Below are positions 54,081 to 62,328 of a DNA stretch of 64,000 nucleotides, one piece after another. The position numbers and the translations under genes were made by a program. Every line of letters starts with the position of its first letter. The first letter of the stretch is position 1. The DNA is from Pontimicrobium aquaticum (lineage in GTDB: Bacteria; Bacteroidota; Bacteroidia; Flavobacteriales; Flavobacteriaceae), in the NCBI RefSeq assembly GCF_005047595.1, contig NZ_SUPL01000002.1, forward strand, positions 62,001-126,000. The letters are read 5' to 3'. The notes beneath the pieces were generated by a model that searched no databases, had not been told where the DNA came from, and saw only the letters and a list, made by a program, of their open reading frames with translations.

Positions 54081-56020
54081 TGTAAGTCGGTTTGGGTTAT
54101 GTCGTTTTCAGCTTTCTTTCGACGTTCATATTCTTCCACTGTCATTAACCCTGAATTTGCATTTATTTTAAATGGTTTTCCAGAAGTAGGTTTGTCATAT
54201 TCATGCTCTAAGGTATAACTCATTACCCATCGTTCTAAATCGGTACGTGTAATGTTGCCTTTAAGGTATTTTTCAATCATTAAGCTAGCAATTCGTCCTG
54301 CAAAACGAGCGCCAAAATAGCCATTTTCAACTAGGATGGCTAAAGCAATTTTAGGATTCTCTTTTGGTGCAAATGCCACAAATATGGAGTGGTCGGTTAA
54401 TTGTGTTTTTACACCATCAATAATCGTGAAATTTTCGGCAGTACCAGTTTTTCCACAAATCTCAATGTCTGGCACTTGCAAAAAATGTGCTGTTCCATCA
54501 GGTTTATCGTAAACATCAAACAACCCTTGTATTACAGGTTCAAAATGTTGCTTATCTATAGTTGTTTCGTGTTTAGTGGTATATTTTTTATCAATAGGCT
54601 GTCCTTCTATAGATTTAATAATGTGTGGTGTGTAATAGTAGCCTCTATTGGCAATGGCAGCCATCATGTTGGCTAATTGTATAGGTGTTACTAAAACTTC
54701 GCCTTGTCCAATAGAGTTTGATATGTTTGTAGTGGCACGCCATCTAAAATCTGGGTACATTCTATCATAATAGGCACCATCTGGAATGTTTCCTTTTTTT
54801 CCAATAGTGAGATCGTACCCTAAATAATCTCCTAATCCAAAACTTTTTATATGACTACTCCAAACATCCATAGCATGAGAAGCATCATCATATTTGTCAA
54901 TAGTTTTTCTGTATAACGTAGCAAAATAAGAGTTGCAAGATTCTGAAATACCATTAAAAATATTTCTGGTGCCTGTTCCGCAATGACAACCCATAGATCT
55001 TCTGCCACCATAGTTATAAGCTCCAGTACATCTAACTGTAAACCTTTCGTCAACCACATTTTCTTGAAGCGCAGTAAGTGCTACTAAAGCTTTAAAAGGA
55101 GATCCTGGTTCGTGCATTCTTAATAAGCCTTTGTCGATTAAAGGTAAGTGGATAGAGTCGTTGTAAAGTTTCGTGTAATTACGTGAACGTTCGCGCCCAA
55201 CCAATAAATTGGGATTGTAGGATGGTGCAGACACTAAGCTTAAAATTTCGCCACTACTAGGCTCAATGGCAACAATACCTCCAACTTTATTTTGCATTAA
55301 TAGCTCACCATATGCCTGTAATTCGGCATCAATAGATACCGTTATATCTTTTCCTGGCGTTGGTATAATATCTTCTTTTCCATCTTGGAAAGGACCAATG
55401 TCTCTATTAAACCTATCTTTTTGAATATACTTTATACCCTTTTCGCCACGTAATTCTTTTTCGTATGATGTTTCAATACCTTGTTTTCCAATAAGGTCAC
55501 CCATTTGGTAGTATGGATCCTTATCGATTTCTCCTTGATTGACTTCGGCAATATAACCTAACACATTGGCACCAATGGTAGTTTGATAATCTCTTAGTGA
55601 ACGTTTTTGAATATAAAACCCTTTGTATTTCCACATCTTTTCTTGAAGAACAGCATAATCCTTTTTAGATAATTGAGGAACAAAAGGTGATGGTAATCTT
55701 GGTGAATACGTGTAAGCTCGGTCGTATTTCTTTATAAAATCTTCTTTAGTAATTTTTAATAAAGAACAAAACTCTAAAGTGTCTAAAGACTCAACTTCTC
55801 TTGGAATGACCATAACATCATACGATGGTTGGTTGGCAACTAATAGTTTGCCATTTCTATCATAAACATATCCTCTTTTAGGATAATAAAATACTTTTCT
55901 AATAGCATTATCATCTTTAAAGTCATAGGTTTTACTTGTATAGACTTGTAAATAAAATAGTCTAGCAATAAAAGTAAGTCCTACTAAAACAATTATAGAT
56001 AATAGTAACAGTTTTCTCAT
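54077..56020 (-). CDS. mrdA: Penicillin-binding protein 2 (elongasome transpeptidase)
   Basis: 647 residues with one N-terminal membrane anchor, a PBP dimerisation domain (about 45-210) and a transpeptidase domain. Active-site motifs are SPFK (Ser307, Lys310), SCN (Ser361, Asn363) and KTG (524-526). A CxC pair (Cys345, Cys347) plus Cys331 lies between the first two motifs. It cross-links peptidoglycan during rod growth with RodA. A 4-base overlap joins it to both mreD and rodA. Confidence 0.95.
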   Translation of the reverse strand: MRKLLLLSIIVLVGLTFIARLFYLQVYTSKTYDFKDDNAIRKVFYYPKRGYVYDRNGKLLVANQPSYDVMVIPREVESLDTLEFCSLLKITKEDFIKKYDRAYTYSPRLPSPFVPQLSKKDYAVLQEKMWKYKGFYIQKRSLRDYQTTIGANVLGYIAEVNQGEIDKDPYYQMGDLIGKQGIETSYEKELRGEKGIKYIQKDRFNRDIGPFQDGKEDIIPTPGKDITVSIDAELQAYGELLMQNKVGGIVAIEPSSGEILSLVSAPSYNPNLLVGRERSRNYTKLYNDSIHLPLIDKGLLRMHEPGSPFKALVALTALQENVVDERFTVRCTGAYNYGGRRSMGCHCGTGTRNIFNGISESCNSYFATLYRKTIDKYDDASHAMDVWSSHIKSFGLGDYLGYDLTIGKKGNIPDGAYYDRMYPDFRWRATTNISNSIGQGEVLVTPIQLANMMAAIANRGYYYTPHIIKSIEGQPIDKKYTTKHETTIDKQHFEPVIQGLFDVYDKPDGTAHFLQVPDIEICGKTGTAENFTIIDGVKTQLTDHSIFVAFAPKENPKIALAILVENGYFGARFAGRIASLMIEKYLKGNITRTDLERWVMSYTLEHEYDKPTSGKPFKINANSGLMTVEEYERRKKAENDITQTDLQ

Positions 56021-56523
56021 TTAGATTTTCTGCTAAATAAAATGGTTATTAATAAACAAAGTATCAAAGTAAAGATACTAGAGAATAACGACTTTTTTAA
56101 GATTAAAATTATTTTTGAGCTGTTAAAAATTTCTAAGCTAAATAAAATGAAATGATGTATAAGAATGATAATTAAAAAATAGGTAAGTCTTTGCCCAAAT
56201 TCGGTATTACTGAATTTAATAGTTTGGTGTTCGTAAATTGCACCAAATGAAAATTTTAAAAGTACAGGACGTATGTAGGCAATTGTAACACTAGCAGCTG
56301 AATGAATACCTCCAGAATCTGAAAATAAATCAACACTTAAACCCAATAAAAAGGCTAGGAAAATAAATAATAGTCTGTTGTTTTTAATAGGAAATAGCAT
56401 AATAAACAATATATAGACATACGGATTTATATAACCTAAAAAATTTATATGATTAAGCACTAATGCTTGAACCAAAACCAATGCTATAAAGCGTACTATA
56501 TTTGTGGTTATAGCATTATTCAT
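56017..56523 (-). CDS. mreD: Rod shape-determining protein MreD
   Basis: 168 residues and about five membrane helices. Sequence is poorly conserved, as usual for MreD, but GLSVDLFSDSGGIHSAAS and position between mreC and mrdA identify it. It helps anchor the MreB-MreC-RodA-PBP2 complex in the inner membrane. It overlaps mreC by 8 bases and mrdA by 4. Confidence 0.9.
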   Translation of the reverse strand: MNNAITTNIVRFIALVLVQALVLNHINFLGYINPYVYILFIMLFPIKNNRLLFIFLAFLLGLSVDLFSDSGGIHSAASVTIAYIRPVLLKFSFGAIYEHQTIKFSNTEFGQRLTYFLIIILIHHFILFSLEIFNSSKIILILKKSLFSSIFTLILCLLITILFSRKSK

Positions 56524-57337
56524 TTAGGTTGTTTAAGTTTGATATTTCTTCAGCATCTAAATTCTCAATAATATACACATGACCAATGTCTGTCATATCA
56601 TTAAATAAGGCAACATCAATTTCAAAGTAGTTTTCAGTTTCATCTAAATTAAAAGAGGCTATGGTTCCTATTGGAATACCCTTAGGAAAAATGGTTGATA
56701 AACCACCAGTTATAATGGTGTCTCCAGCTACAAATGTTGCTTGCTTGGGTAAATCGGTTAATTGTACAATGTAAGGCGATTTACCATTCCACATTAAAGT
56801 TCCAAAATGATTAGATTTTTTTAATTGCGCATTTACTTTAGTACTTGCGTTTAAAATAGATCGTACTCTTCCGTAGTTTTTAGAAACTTTATCTATAACA
56901 CCCACGATACCTTTTGAGGTAATTACGCCAAATTCTACTTTAATGCTGTCTTTTTTTCCTTTGTTGATGGTTAAGTAATTGTTAGTGAGTGAGTAACTGT
57001 TTTTGAAAACCTGAGCTGGAGTATATTTGTACTTTCTATCGGTGGATGACGAATCTATGTAAGACTCTCTTAATGTACCAGTTTCAGTATTCATTAAAAT
57101 AGATTTGAGTCGGTTATTTTCCTCAAGTAGTATTTCGTTCTCCTTTTTTAAACCAAAATAACCACTTATGTTATTTACAGATTCGTAAACACCACCAGTT
57201 AAAAAGTTGGCAGAGTTAATAAATTTACTTCTATGGTAGGAGTGCGATTGAAACGTAAAAAATAACGACAGTGAAAACAGCAACAAGAACAAAAGAAATG
57301 TTTTGTTTCTAATGATAAAATTAATAATCTGTTGCAT
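56516..57337 (-). CDS. mreC: Rod shape-determining protein MreC
   Basis: 273 residues: one N-terminal membrane helix (about 12-28), a coiled coil (about 60-80; KKENEILLEENNRLKS) and a periplasmic beta-barrel domain with GVIGVIDKVSKNYGRV-type signature (here GIVGVIDKV). It links cytoplasmic MreB to PBP2. It lies 10 bases downstream of mreB and overlaps mreD. Normal length. Confidence 0.95.
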   Translation of the reverse strand: MQQIINFIIRNKTFLLFLLLFSLSLFFTFQSHSYHRSKFINSANFLTGGVYESVNNISGYFGLKKENEILLEENNRLKSILMNTETGTLRESYIDSSSTDRKYKYTPAQVFKNSYSLTNNYLTINKGKKDSIKVEFGVITSKGIVGVIDKVSKNYGRVRSILNASTKVNAQLKKSNHFGTLMWNGKSPYIVQLTDLPKQATFVAGDTIITGGLSTIFPKGIPIGTIASFNLDETENYFEIDVALFNDMTDIGHVYIIENLDAEEISNLNNLNE

Positions 57338-57347
57338 GAGTTATGCT

Positions 57348-58376
57348 CTATTTAATCAATACGCTTTTAAACTTAGGAAGGTTTTTAAGCACAATTCCAG
57401 TTCCGCGAACCACTGCTCTTAACGGATCTTCAGCAATATAGACAGGTAAATCGGTTTTTTGAGATAAACGTTTGTCTAAACCTCTAAGCATCGATCCTCC
57501 ACCAGCAAGATAAATTCCTGTATTGTAAATATCTGCTGCTAATTCTGGTGGTGTTTGAGATAGTGTTTCCATAACTGAATCTTCCACACGTAAAATAGAT
57601 TTATCTAGTGCTTTGGCTATTTCTCTGTAAGAAATATTAACCTGCTTAGGTTTTCCTGTTAGTAAATCACGCCCTTGAACACTCATTTCTTCTGGAGGTA
57701 ATTCTAGATCTTCAGTAGCAGCACCTATTTGTATTTTAATTTTTTCAGCAGTCCTATCACCAACATACAGGTTATGTTGTGTACGCATGTAGTAAATGAT
57801 GTCGTTTGTAAATACATCACCAGCAACTTTTACCGACTTGTCACAAACAATACCTCCTAAAGCAATCACAGCAATTTCGGTGGTACCACCACCTATATCA
57901 ACAATCATGTTTCCTTTGGGTTGCATAATATCGACACCAATACCAATAGCTGCAGCCATTGGCTCGTGTATTAAATAGACTTCTTTACCATTAACACGTT
58001 CACATGATTCTTTTACAGCGCGCATTTCTACTTCGGTAATTCCTGAAGGAATACAAACCACCATACGTAATGCAGGCGAGAACAATTTCTTTTTTAACGC
58101 AGGAATGTTTTTAATAAACATACTTATCATTTGCTCACTAGCATCAAAATCGGCAATAACACCATCTTTTAAAGGTCTAATGGTTTTAATGTTTTCGTGT
58201 GTTTTTCCTTGCATTAAGTTGGCTTCTTTACCAACGGCTATTATTTTTCCTGAAATGCGGTCTCTGGCGACTATTGATGGACTATCTACAACTACTTTGT
58301 CGTTATGAATTATAAGTGTGTTTGCTGTTCCTAAATCTATGGCTATTTCTTCGGTTAAGAAATCAAAAAATCCCAT
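57348..58376 (-). CDS. mreB: Rod shape-determining actin homolog MreB
   Basis: 342 residues of the actin/HSP70 ATPase fold. Phosphate-1 region IDLGTANTLI, phosphate-2 region VDIGGGTTEIAV and the adenosine motif LAGGGSMLRG are all present. It polymerises below the membrane and guides the elongasome. First gene of the mreBCD-mrdA-rodA set, 124 bases downstream of purH on the same strand. That gap has a TTG-N16-TACATTTA-like box on the minus strand, so mreB may also have its own promoter. Confidence 0.97.
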   Translation of the reverse strand: MGFFDFLTEEIAIDLGTANTLIIHNDKVVVDSPSIVARDRISGKIIAVGKEANLMQGKTHENIKTIRPLKDGVIADFDASEQMISMFIKNIPALKKKLFSPALRMVVCIPSGITEVEMRAVKESCERVNGKEVYLIHEPMAAAIGIGVDIMQPKGNMIVDIGGGTTEIAVIALGGIVCDKSVKVAGDVFTNDIIYYMRTQHNLYVGDRTAEKIKIQIGAATEDLELPPEEMSVQGRDLLTGKPKQVNISYREIAKALDKSILRVEDSVMETLSQTPPELAADIYNTGIYLAGGGSMLRGLDKRLSQKTDLPVYIAEDPLRAVVRGTGIVLKNLPKFKSVLIK

Positions 58377-58500
58377 ATGCTACTGTAAATTATCTGAGGG
58401 TCGTTAATATTAAATTCTGCTTGATTGTAAATGTACTAAAAATATACGTTACAAATTGGCAAACAGACTTCTAAAAAGCGACTTTATTTTTTTCTAAAAC

Positions 58501-60033
58501 CTAGTGCTTAAAATGTCTAGTTCCTGTCATAACCATTGCCATATTATTTTCATTGCAATAGTCAATGCTTAATTGATCCTTTATAGAGCCTCCAGGTTGA
58601 ATTACAGCAGTAATTCCTGCCTTGTTTGCAATTTCTACACAATCAGGAAATGGAAAAAATGCATCACTTGCCATCACAGCACCTTTTAAATCGAAATTAA
58701 ACGATTGTGCTTTGTGGATTGCTTGATTTAAAGCATCTACACGACTTGTTTGTCCTGTGCCACTTGCACATAACTGCTTGTTTTTTGCAAGCACAATAGT
58801 GTTAGACTTTGTATGCTTACATAATTTTGAAGCAAATAGTAAATCTTCAAGTTCACTTTCAGAAGGAGAATTATTTGTAGCTGTTGAAAGTATATCGCGT
58901 GAATCTGTAATGTTATCTCTTTCTTGTACTAAAGCACCATTTAAACAGGTTCTTACTGTTGTTTGTGGTAACTCAACATCTTTTTGAACTAAAAGAATCC
59001 TATTCTTTTTCCCTTTAAGAATGTCTAAAGCTTCAACCGAAAATGAAGGTGCAATCACTACTTCACAAAATAGTTTATGAATTTCGTTAGCTGTATCAGT
59101 ATCAATTTCTGAGTTGCTGATTAAAATGCCTCCAAAAGCCGACACAGGGTCTCCAGCTAAAGCATCAACATATGCTTGGTGAATGGTATCTCTTTGAGCT
59201 AAACCACAAGCGTTGTTGTGTTTTAAAATAGCAAACGTTGGCGCTTCTCCTTTAAATTCGTTCATTAAATTTACGGCAGCATCAACATCCAAAAGGTTGT
59301 TATAGCTTAATTCTTTGCCGTGAAGTTTATCGAACATCGCTTCAAAATCACCAAAGAAAAATCCTTTTTGATGCGGATTTTCACCATAACGCAACACTTG
59401 ACCTTTGGTTTCACTAATCTTTAATGTCGCGATTTCGTGGTTTTTATTGAAGTAATTGAAAATGGCAGAATCATAATGCGACGACACATTAAATGATTTT
59501 GCTGCAAAACGTTTTCTATCTGCTTCAGTGGTTGAACCATTGTTTTCTGAAATCAGATCCAAAAATTCTTGGTAATCATCTACTGAAGAGACACAAATAA
59601 CGTCGTTATAATTTTTGGCAGCAGCACGAATTAATGAAATGCCACCAATGTCAATTTTTTCAATGATATCCTGATTGCTTGCTCCTGAAGCTACTGTTTT
59701 TTCAAAAGGGTATAAATCTACAATCACACAATCAATTTGCGGAATATCAAACTCTACTAATTCTGCAACGTCTTGAGCATTGTCTTGACGATTTAAAATG
59801 CCACCAAATATTTTTGGATGCAAGGTTTTTACACGACCTCCTAGAATAGAAGGATATGAGGTAATATCTTCGGCAGGAACGACGTCGATACCCAAATCGT
59901 TAATGAATTTTTGAGTGCCACCGGTAGAATAAATAGTGACTCCTTGCTCGTTTAGTTTTTTTACAATTGGTGCTAAACCGTCTTTGCTAAAAACGGAAAT
60001 AAGTGCAGATTTAATGGTTTTGTTGTCGCTCAT
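58501..60033 (-). CDS. purH: Bifunctional AICAR formyltransferase / IMP cyclohydrolase
   Basis: 510 residues. Residues ~1-195 form the MGS-like IMP cyclohydrolase (LISVFSKDGLAPIVKKL; ILGGRVKTLHPKIFGG), the remainder the AICAR transformylase (LRYGENPHQKG; KHNNACGLA; GDPVSAFGG; DAFFPFPD). It carries out the last two steps of purine synthesis to IMP. Complete length. Upstream on the minus strand lies a 268-base gap with short hairpins and AT-rich repeats; no purine riboswitch was recognised there. Confidence 0.97.
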   Translation of the reverse strand: MSDNKTIKSALISVFSKDGLAPIVKKLNEQGVTIYSTGGTQKFINDLGIDVVPAEDITSYPSILGGRVKTLHPKIFGGILNRQDNAQDVAELVEFDIPQIDCVIVDLYPFEKTVASGASNQDIIEKIDIGGISLIRAAAKNYNDVICVSSVDDYQEFLDLISENNGSTTEADRKRFAAKSFNVSSHYDSAIFNYFNKNHEIATLKISETKGQVLRYGENPHQKGFFFGDFEAMFDKLHGKELSYNNLLDVDAAVNLMNEFKGEAPTFAILKHNNACGLAQRDTIHQAYVDALAGDPVSAFGGILISNSEIDTDTANEIHKLFCEVVIAPSFSVEALDILKGKKNRILLVQKDVELPQTTVRTCLNGALVQERDNITDSRDILSTATNNSPSESELEDLLFASKLCKHTKSNTIVLAKNKQLCASGTGQTSRVDALNQAIHKAQSFNFDLKGAVMASDAFFPFPDCVEIANKAGITAVIQPGGSIKDQLSIDYCNENNMAMVMTGTRHFKH

Positions 60034-60050
60034 TTTAGTGTGTTGTGTTT

Positions 60051-60107
60051 GATTCCCATCTTCACGGGAATGACAGTTTTAAGGTTTTTCAATGCATAGC
60101 ATTGAAA
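60051..60107. repeat. Two short palindromes upstream of purH
   Basis: Palindrome 1: ATTCCC (60052-60057)...GGGAAT, in the setting GATTCCCATCTTCACGGGAATGACA. Palindrome 2: TTTCAATGC (60087-60095), loop ATA, GCATTGAAA (60099-60107), 9 bp. The rest of the 60034-60301 gap is AT-rich with AAATTCCAA-like words on both strands; no gene is seen. Confidence 0.55.
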
Positions 60108-60301
60108 GGGTTGTTTACGAATGCAAAAGTAGCAATTAAAAGCAAAAATGAATGCGAAGATGCTATTGAAAATGAGTTGTTTTTTTAACTAAATAGGGAA
60201 GTTGTTAACAACATTATTAAATTCCAAAAATCAATACCCAAATTCTTTGAAATTTGAAAAACGTGTTTTTTTGGAATTTGAAATTTAGAGATTGGGATTT
60301 G

Positions 60302-60757
60302 TTAAAGTATCTCTGATACTTTAGCACACACAAACTCTAAAAGGCGCTCATCGGCTTCGGTAAATGGGTCAGGAGTATTAGAGTCTATATCTATTTGTCC
60401 AATATTTTCACCATTCACAAAAATAGGAATCACTATTTCGGCTTTCACAGTAATGCTACAGGCAATATAATTATCTTGAGCAGCAACGTCTGGCACTACA
60501 AAATTTTGGTTACTCACAGCTACTTGACCGCAAATACCTTTCCCAAACGGAATGATTGTATGGTCTGTTGGCTCACCAACATAAGGTCCAAGTTTTAACT
60601 CTTCTTTGTCGCCATTTTTAAAATAAAACCCAACCCAATTGTAGTAATTAATATTAGATTCCAACAACTTACAGATGCTGTACAGCCGATTTTCAATAGT
60701 TTCATTGGTGTTTGAAACAATTTCGGTTATTTTTGGTTCGAGAGCCTTTAGTTCCAT
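60302..60757 (-). CDS. GAF-domain protein, free methionine-(R)-sulfoxide reductase-like
   Basis: 151 residues, a single GAF domain similar to E. coli YebR/MsrC: WVGFYFK, IPFGKGICGQVAV, a YIAC segment and PIFVNGENIGQIDIDS. Two of the three reductase cysteines are present (Cys76 in GICG, Cys100 in YIACS); the third, ten residues before the first, is His66. It probably reduces free Met-R-sulfoxide with altered disulfide exchange, but an inactive or signalling GAF protein is possible. Single gene, divergent from xrtF. Confidence 0.75.
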   Translation of the reverse strand: MELKALEPKITEIVSNTNETIENRLYSICKLLESNINYYNWVGFYFKNGDKEELKLGPYVGEPTDHTIIPFGKGICGQVAVSNQNFVVPDVAAQDNYIACSITVKAEIVIPIFVNGENIGQIDIDSNTPDPFTEADERLLEFVCAKVSEIL

Positions 60758-60797
60758 GTTATAATTTTTTGTAAAAGTATTTAAAAATCAAATCAAT

Positions 60798-61349
60798 TTG
60801 CAAGCACTTTTTGCTAAATATAAGTCGGTTATAAAATTTATCCTAACGTTTGTGTTAGTGTATGCTGTTTTATCTGTTGCTTACAAGTTGTATTTGGATT
60901 ATTCGGATAGCTCAATATATTATCCAGATTATATTACAAATCTCACTGCAAAGCAAAGTGAGTCATTATTGGATTCCTTTGGGTATGACACTTCAGTTGA
61001 AGCACATACTGACGAGCCTTCTATGAAATTAATTATTAATGGTAAGTATGTAGCTAGGGTTATTGAGGGGTGTAATTCCATTAGTGTTATTATTCTGTTT
61101 GTATCGTTTGTAATAGCATTTGCAGGACGATTACAACCAACAATTATTTATTTATTGGCAGGAAGTGTATTGATTTATGCGGTTAATTTATTTAGAATAG
61201 TAATCCTTTCTATAGGATTGTTTCATTATCCTTGGCGACGCGATATTTTGCATAACATTATTTTTCCATTAATTATTTATGGTATGGTGTTTTTACTTTG
61301 GATGGTTTGGGTTAATCGTTTTGCTACTTTAAAGAAGCAAGATGCATAA
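60798..61349 (+). CDS. xrtF: Exosortase family protein XrtF
   Basis: 183 residues with four to five membrane helices. The exosortase triad is visible: Cys92 in IEGCNSIS, Arg133 in NLFRIV and His152 in LHNIIFPL. No ATG lies upstream in frame; TTG at 60798 gives the expected length and precedes the first helix, so it is taken as start. XrtF is a flavobacterial exosortase predicted to process C-terminal sorting signals, but its substrates are unclear. It overlaps its partner gene by 8 bases. Confidence 0.9.
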   Translation: MQALFAKYKSVIKFILTFVLVYAVLSVAYKLYLDYSDSSIYYPDYITNLTAKQSESLLDSFGYDTSVEAHTDEPSMKLIINGKYVARVIEGCNSISVIILFVSFVIAFAGRLQPTIIYLLAGSVLIYAVNLFRIVILSIGLFHYPWRRDILHNIIFPLIIYGMVFLLWMVWVNRFATLKKQDA

Positions 61350-61770
61350 GTGGGTTAAATACATAGTTGTTTTTGGCTTAATAATGCTGTTAGCTTTAAT
61401 AAGATATTTTGAAGATTTTTTGTTTTACGATCCTTATTTACAATTTTTTGAAAATGACTATTTATATATTGATTCACCTCGCAGAGAGACTTTAAAACTC
61501 ACCCTTTTTACAACATTTAGGTATGTGTTAAATACCGTTGTTTCGTTAGGTATTCTATATGCTATTTTTAAAGATAAAAGCGTTATTGAATTTGCGATTT
61601 TAATCTATGTATTTGCCTATGTTTTTCTATTAGCTGCATTTTTATATTTTGTTATAAACCCAAATCAGGAAGATTATTACTTATTTTTTAATATTCGCAG
61701 GTTTTTAATTCAACCTTTAATTTTAGTGGTACTATTACCAGCGTTTTATTACAATAAAATAAGACGTTAA
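61342..61770 (+). CDS. Exosortase F system-associated membrane protein
   Basis: 142 residues, about four membrane helices, with a charged FYDPYLQFFENDYLY loop after the first. It overlaps xrtF by 8 bases; this pair is the standard flavobacterial arrangement, and the size fits the exosortase F-associated family. Role unknown, presumably assisting XrtF in the inner membrane. It starts with ATG inside the xrtF stop region. Confidence 0.85.
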   Translation: MHKWVKYIVVFGLIMLLALIRYFEDFLFYDPYLQFFENDYLYIDSPRRETLKLTLFTTFRYVLNTVVSLGILYAIFKDKSVIEFAILIYVFAYVFLLAAFLYFVINPNQEDYYLFFNIRRFLIQPLILVVLLPAFYYNKIRR

Positions 61771-61824
61771 TGTTTTATGAAAATCAGAACTTGTATTTAG
61801 GTTTTTATATCTTTGCTTACGGTT

Positions 61825-62232
61825 ATGAAGATTAAAAAAATATTTCATAAAGTTTTTTCAATTGGTTTAGCACTTATTGTGCTGTGCTCAACTATATCAT
61901 TCAAGGTTGAAAAACACTTTTGTGGCGATGCTTTAATTGATGTGGCTATTTTTACTGATGCTGAAGATTGTTGTGAAGTTGTTGCAGGCAATAACGTTAC
62001 AAAAAAACCTTGCTGCAAAGATGAAATCACAGTTATTGAAGGTCAAAATGAACTGATTGTAAAAACCTTTGATGATTACGATTTTGAACACCAGATTTTC
62101 ATTACCTCATTTATTTATTCATATAACAACTTTTTTAGAGGATTATCAAAACAGATAATTCCTTATAAAAACTACTCACCACCAAACTTGATTATAGATA
62201 TGCAAACTATAAATCAAGTATTTATAATTTGA
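61825..62232 (+). CDS. HYC_CC_PP family small cysteine-rich exported protein
   Basis: 135 residues from the ATG at 61825. An in-frame TTG at 61813 falls inside a TATCTTTG promoter-like -7 box (61808-61815) and is rejected. A signal/anchor segment is followed by the family's signature order: HFCGD, DCC, KPCCKDE and a late YSPP. The paired cysteines suggest metal or redox chemistry. Such proteins are typically encoded directly before a TonB-dependent receptor, as here (next start at 62329). Copper or another metal as cargo is inference only. Confidence 0.8.
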   Translation: MKIKKIFHKVFSIGLALIVLCSTISFKVEKHFCGDALIDVAIFTDAEDCCEVVAGNNVTKKPCCKDEITVIEGQNELIVKTFDDYDFEHQIFITSFIYSYNNFFRGLSKQIIPYKNYSPPNLIIDMQTINQVFII

Positions 62233-62328
62233 TATTTTTTAATAGATAATTGTCATATTCATGATAATATTTTAGTGCATTAAAAACAATGCAAAAACTC
62301 AAAATCTAAACTGTTAAAAAATAAATTT

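Noticed and set aside
60034-60301. Purine riboswitch or small RNA upstream of purH
   Set aside because: No purine- or PRPP-type aptamer core could be read; the gap holds short palindromes and AAATTCCAA-like low-complexity words.
61813-61824. Upstream TTG start for the HYC_CC_PP gene
   Set aside because: It overlaps a TATCTTTG -7-like element, so transcription probably starts after it; ATG at 61825 begins a normal signal peptide.
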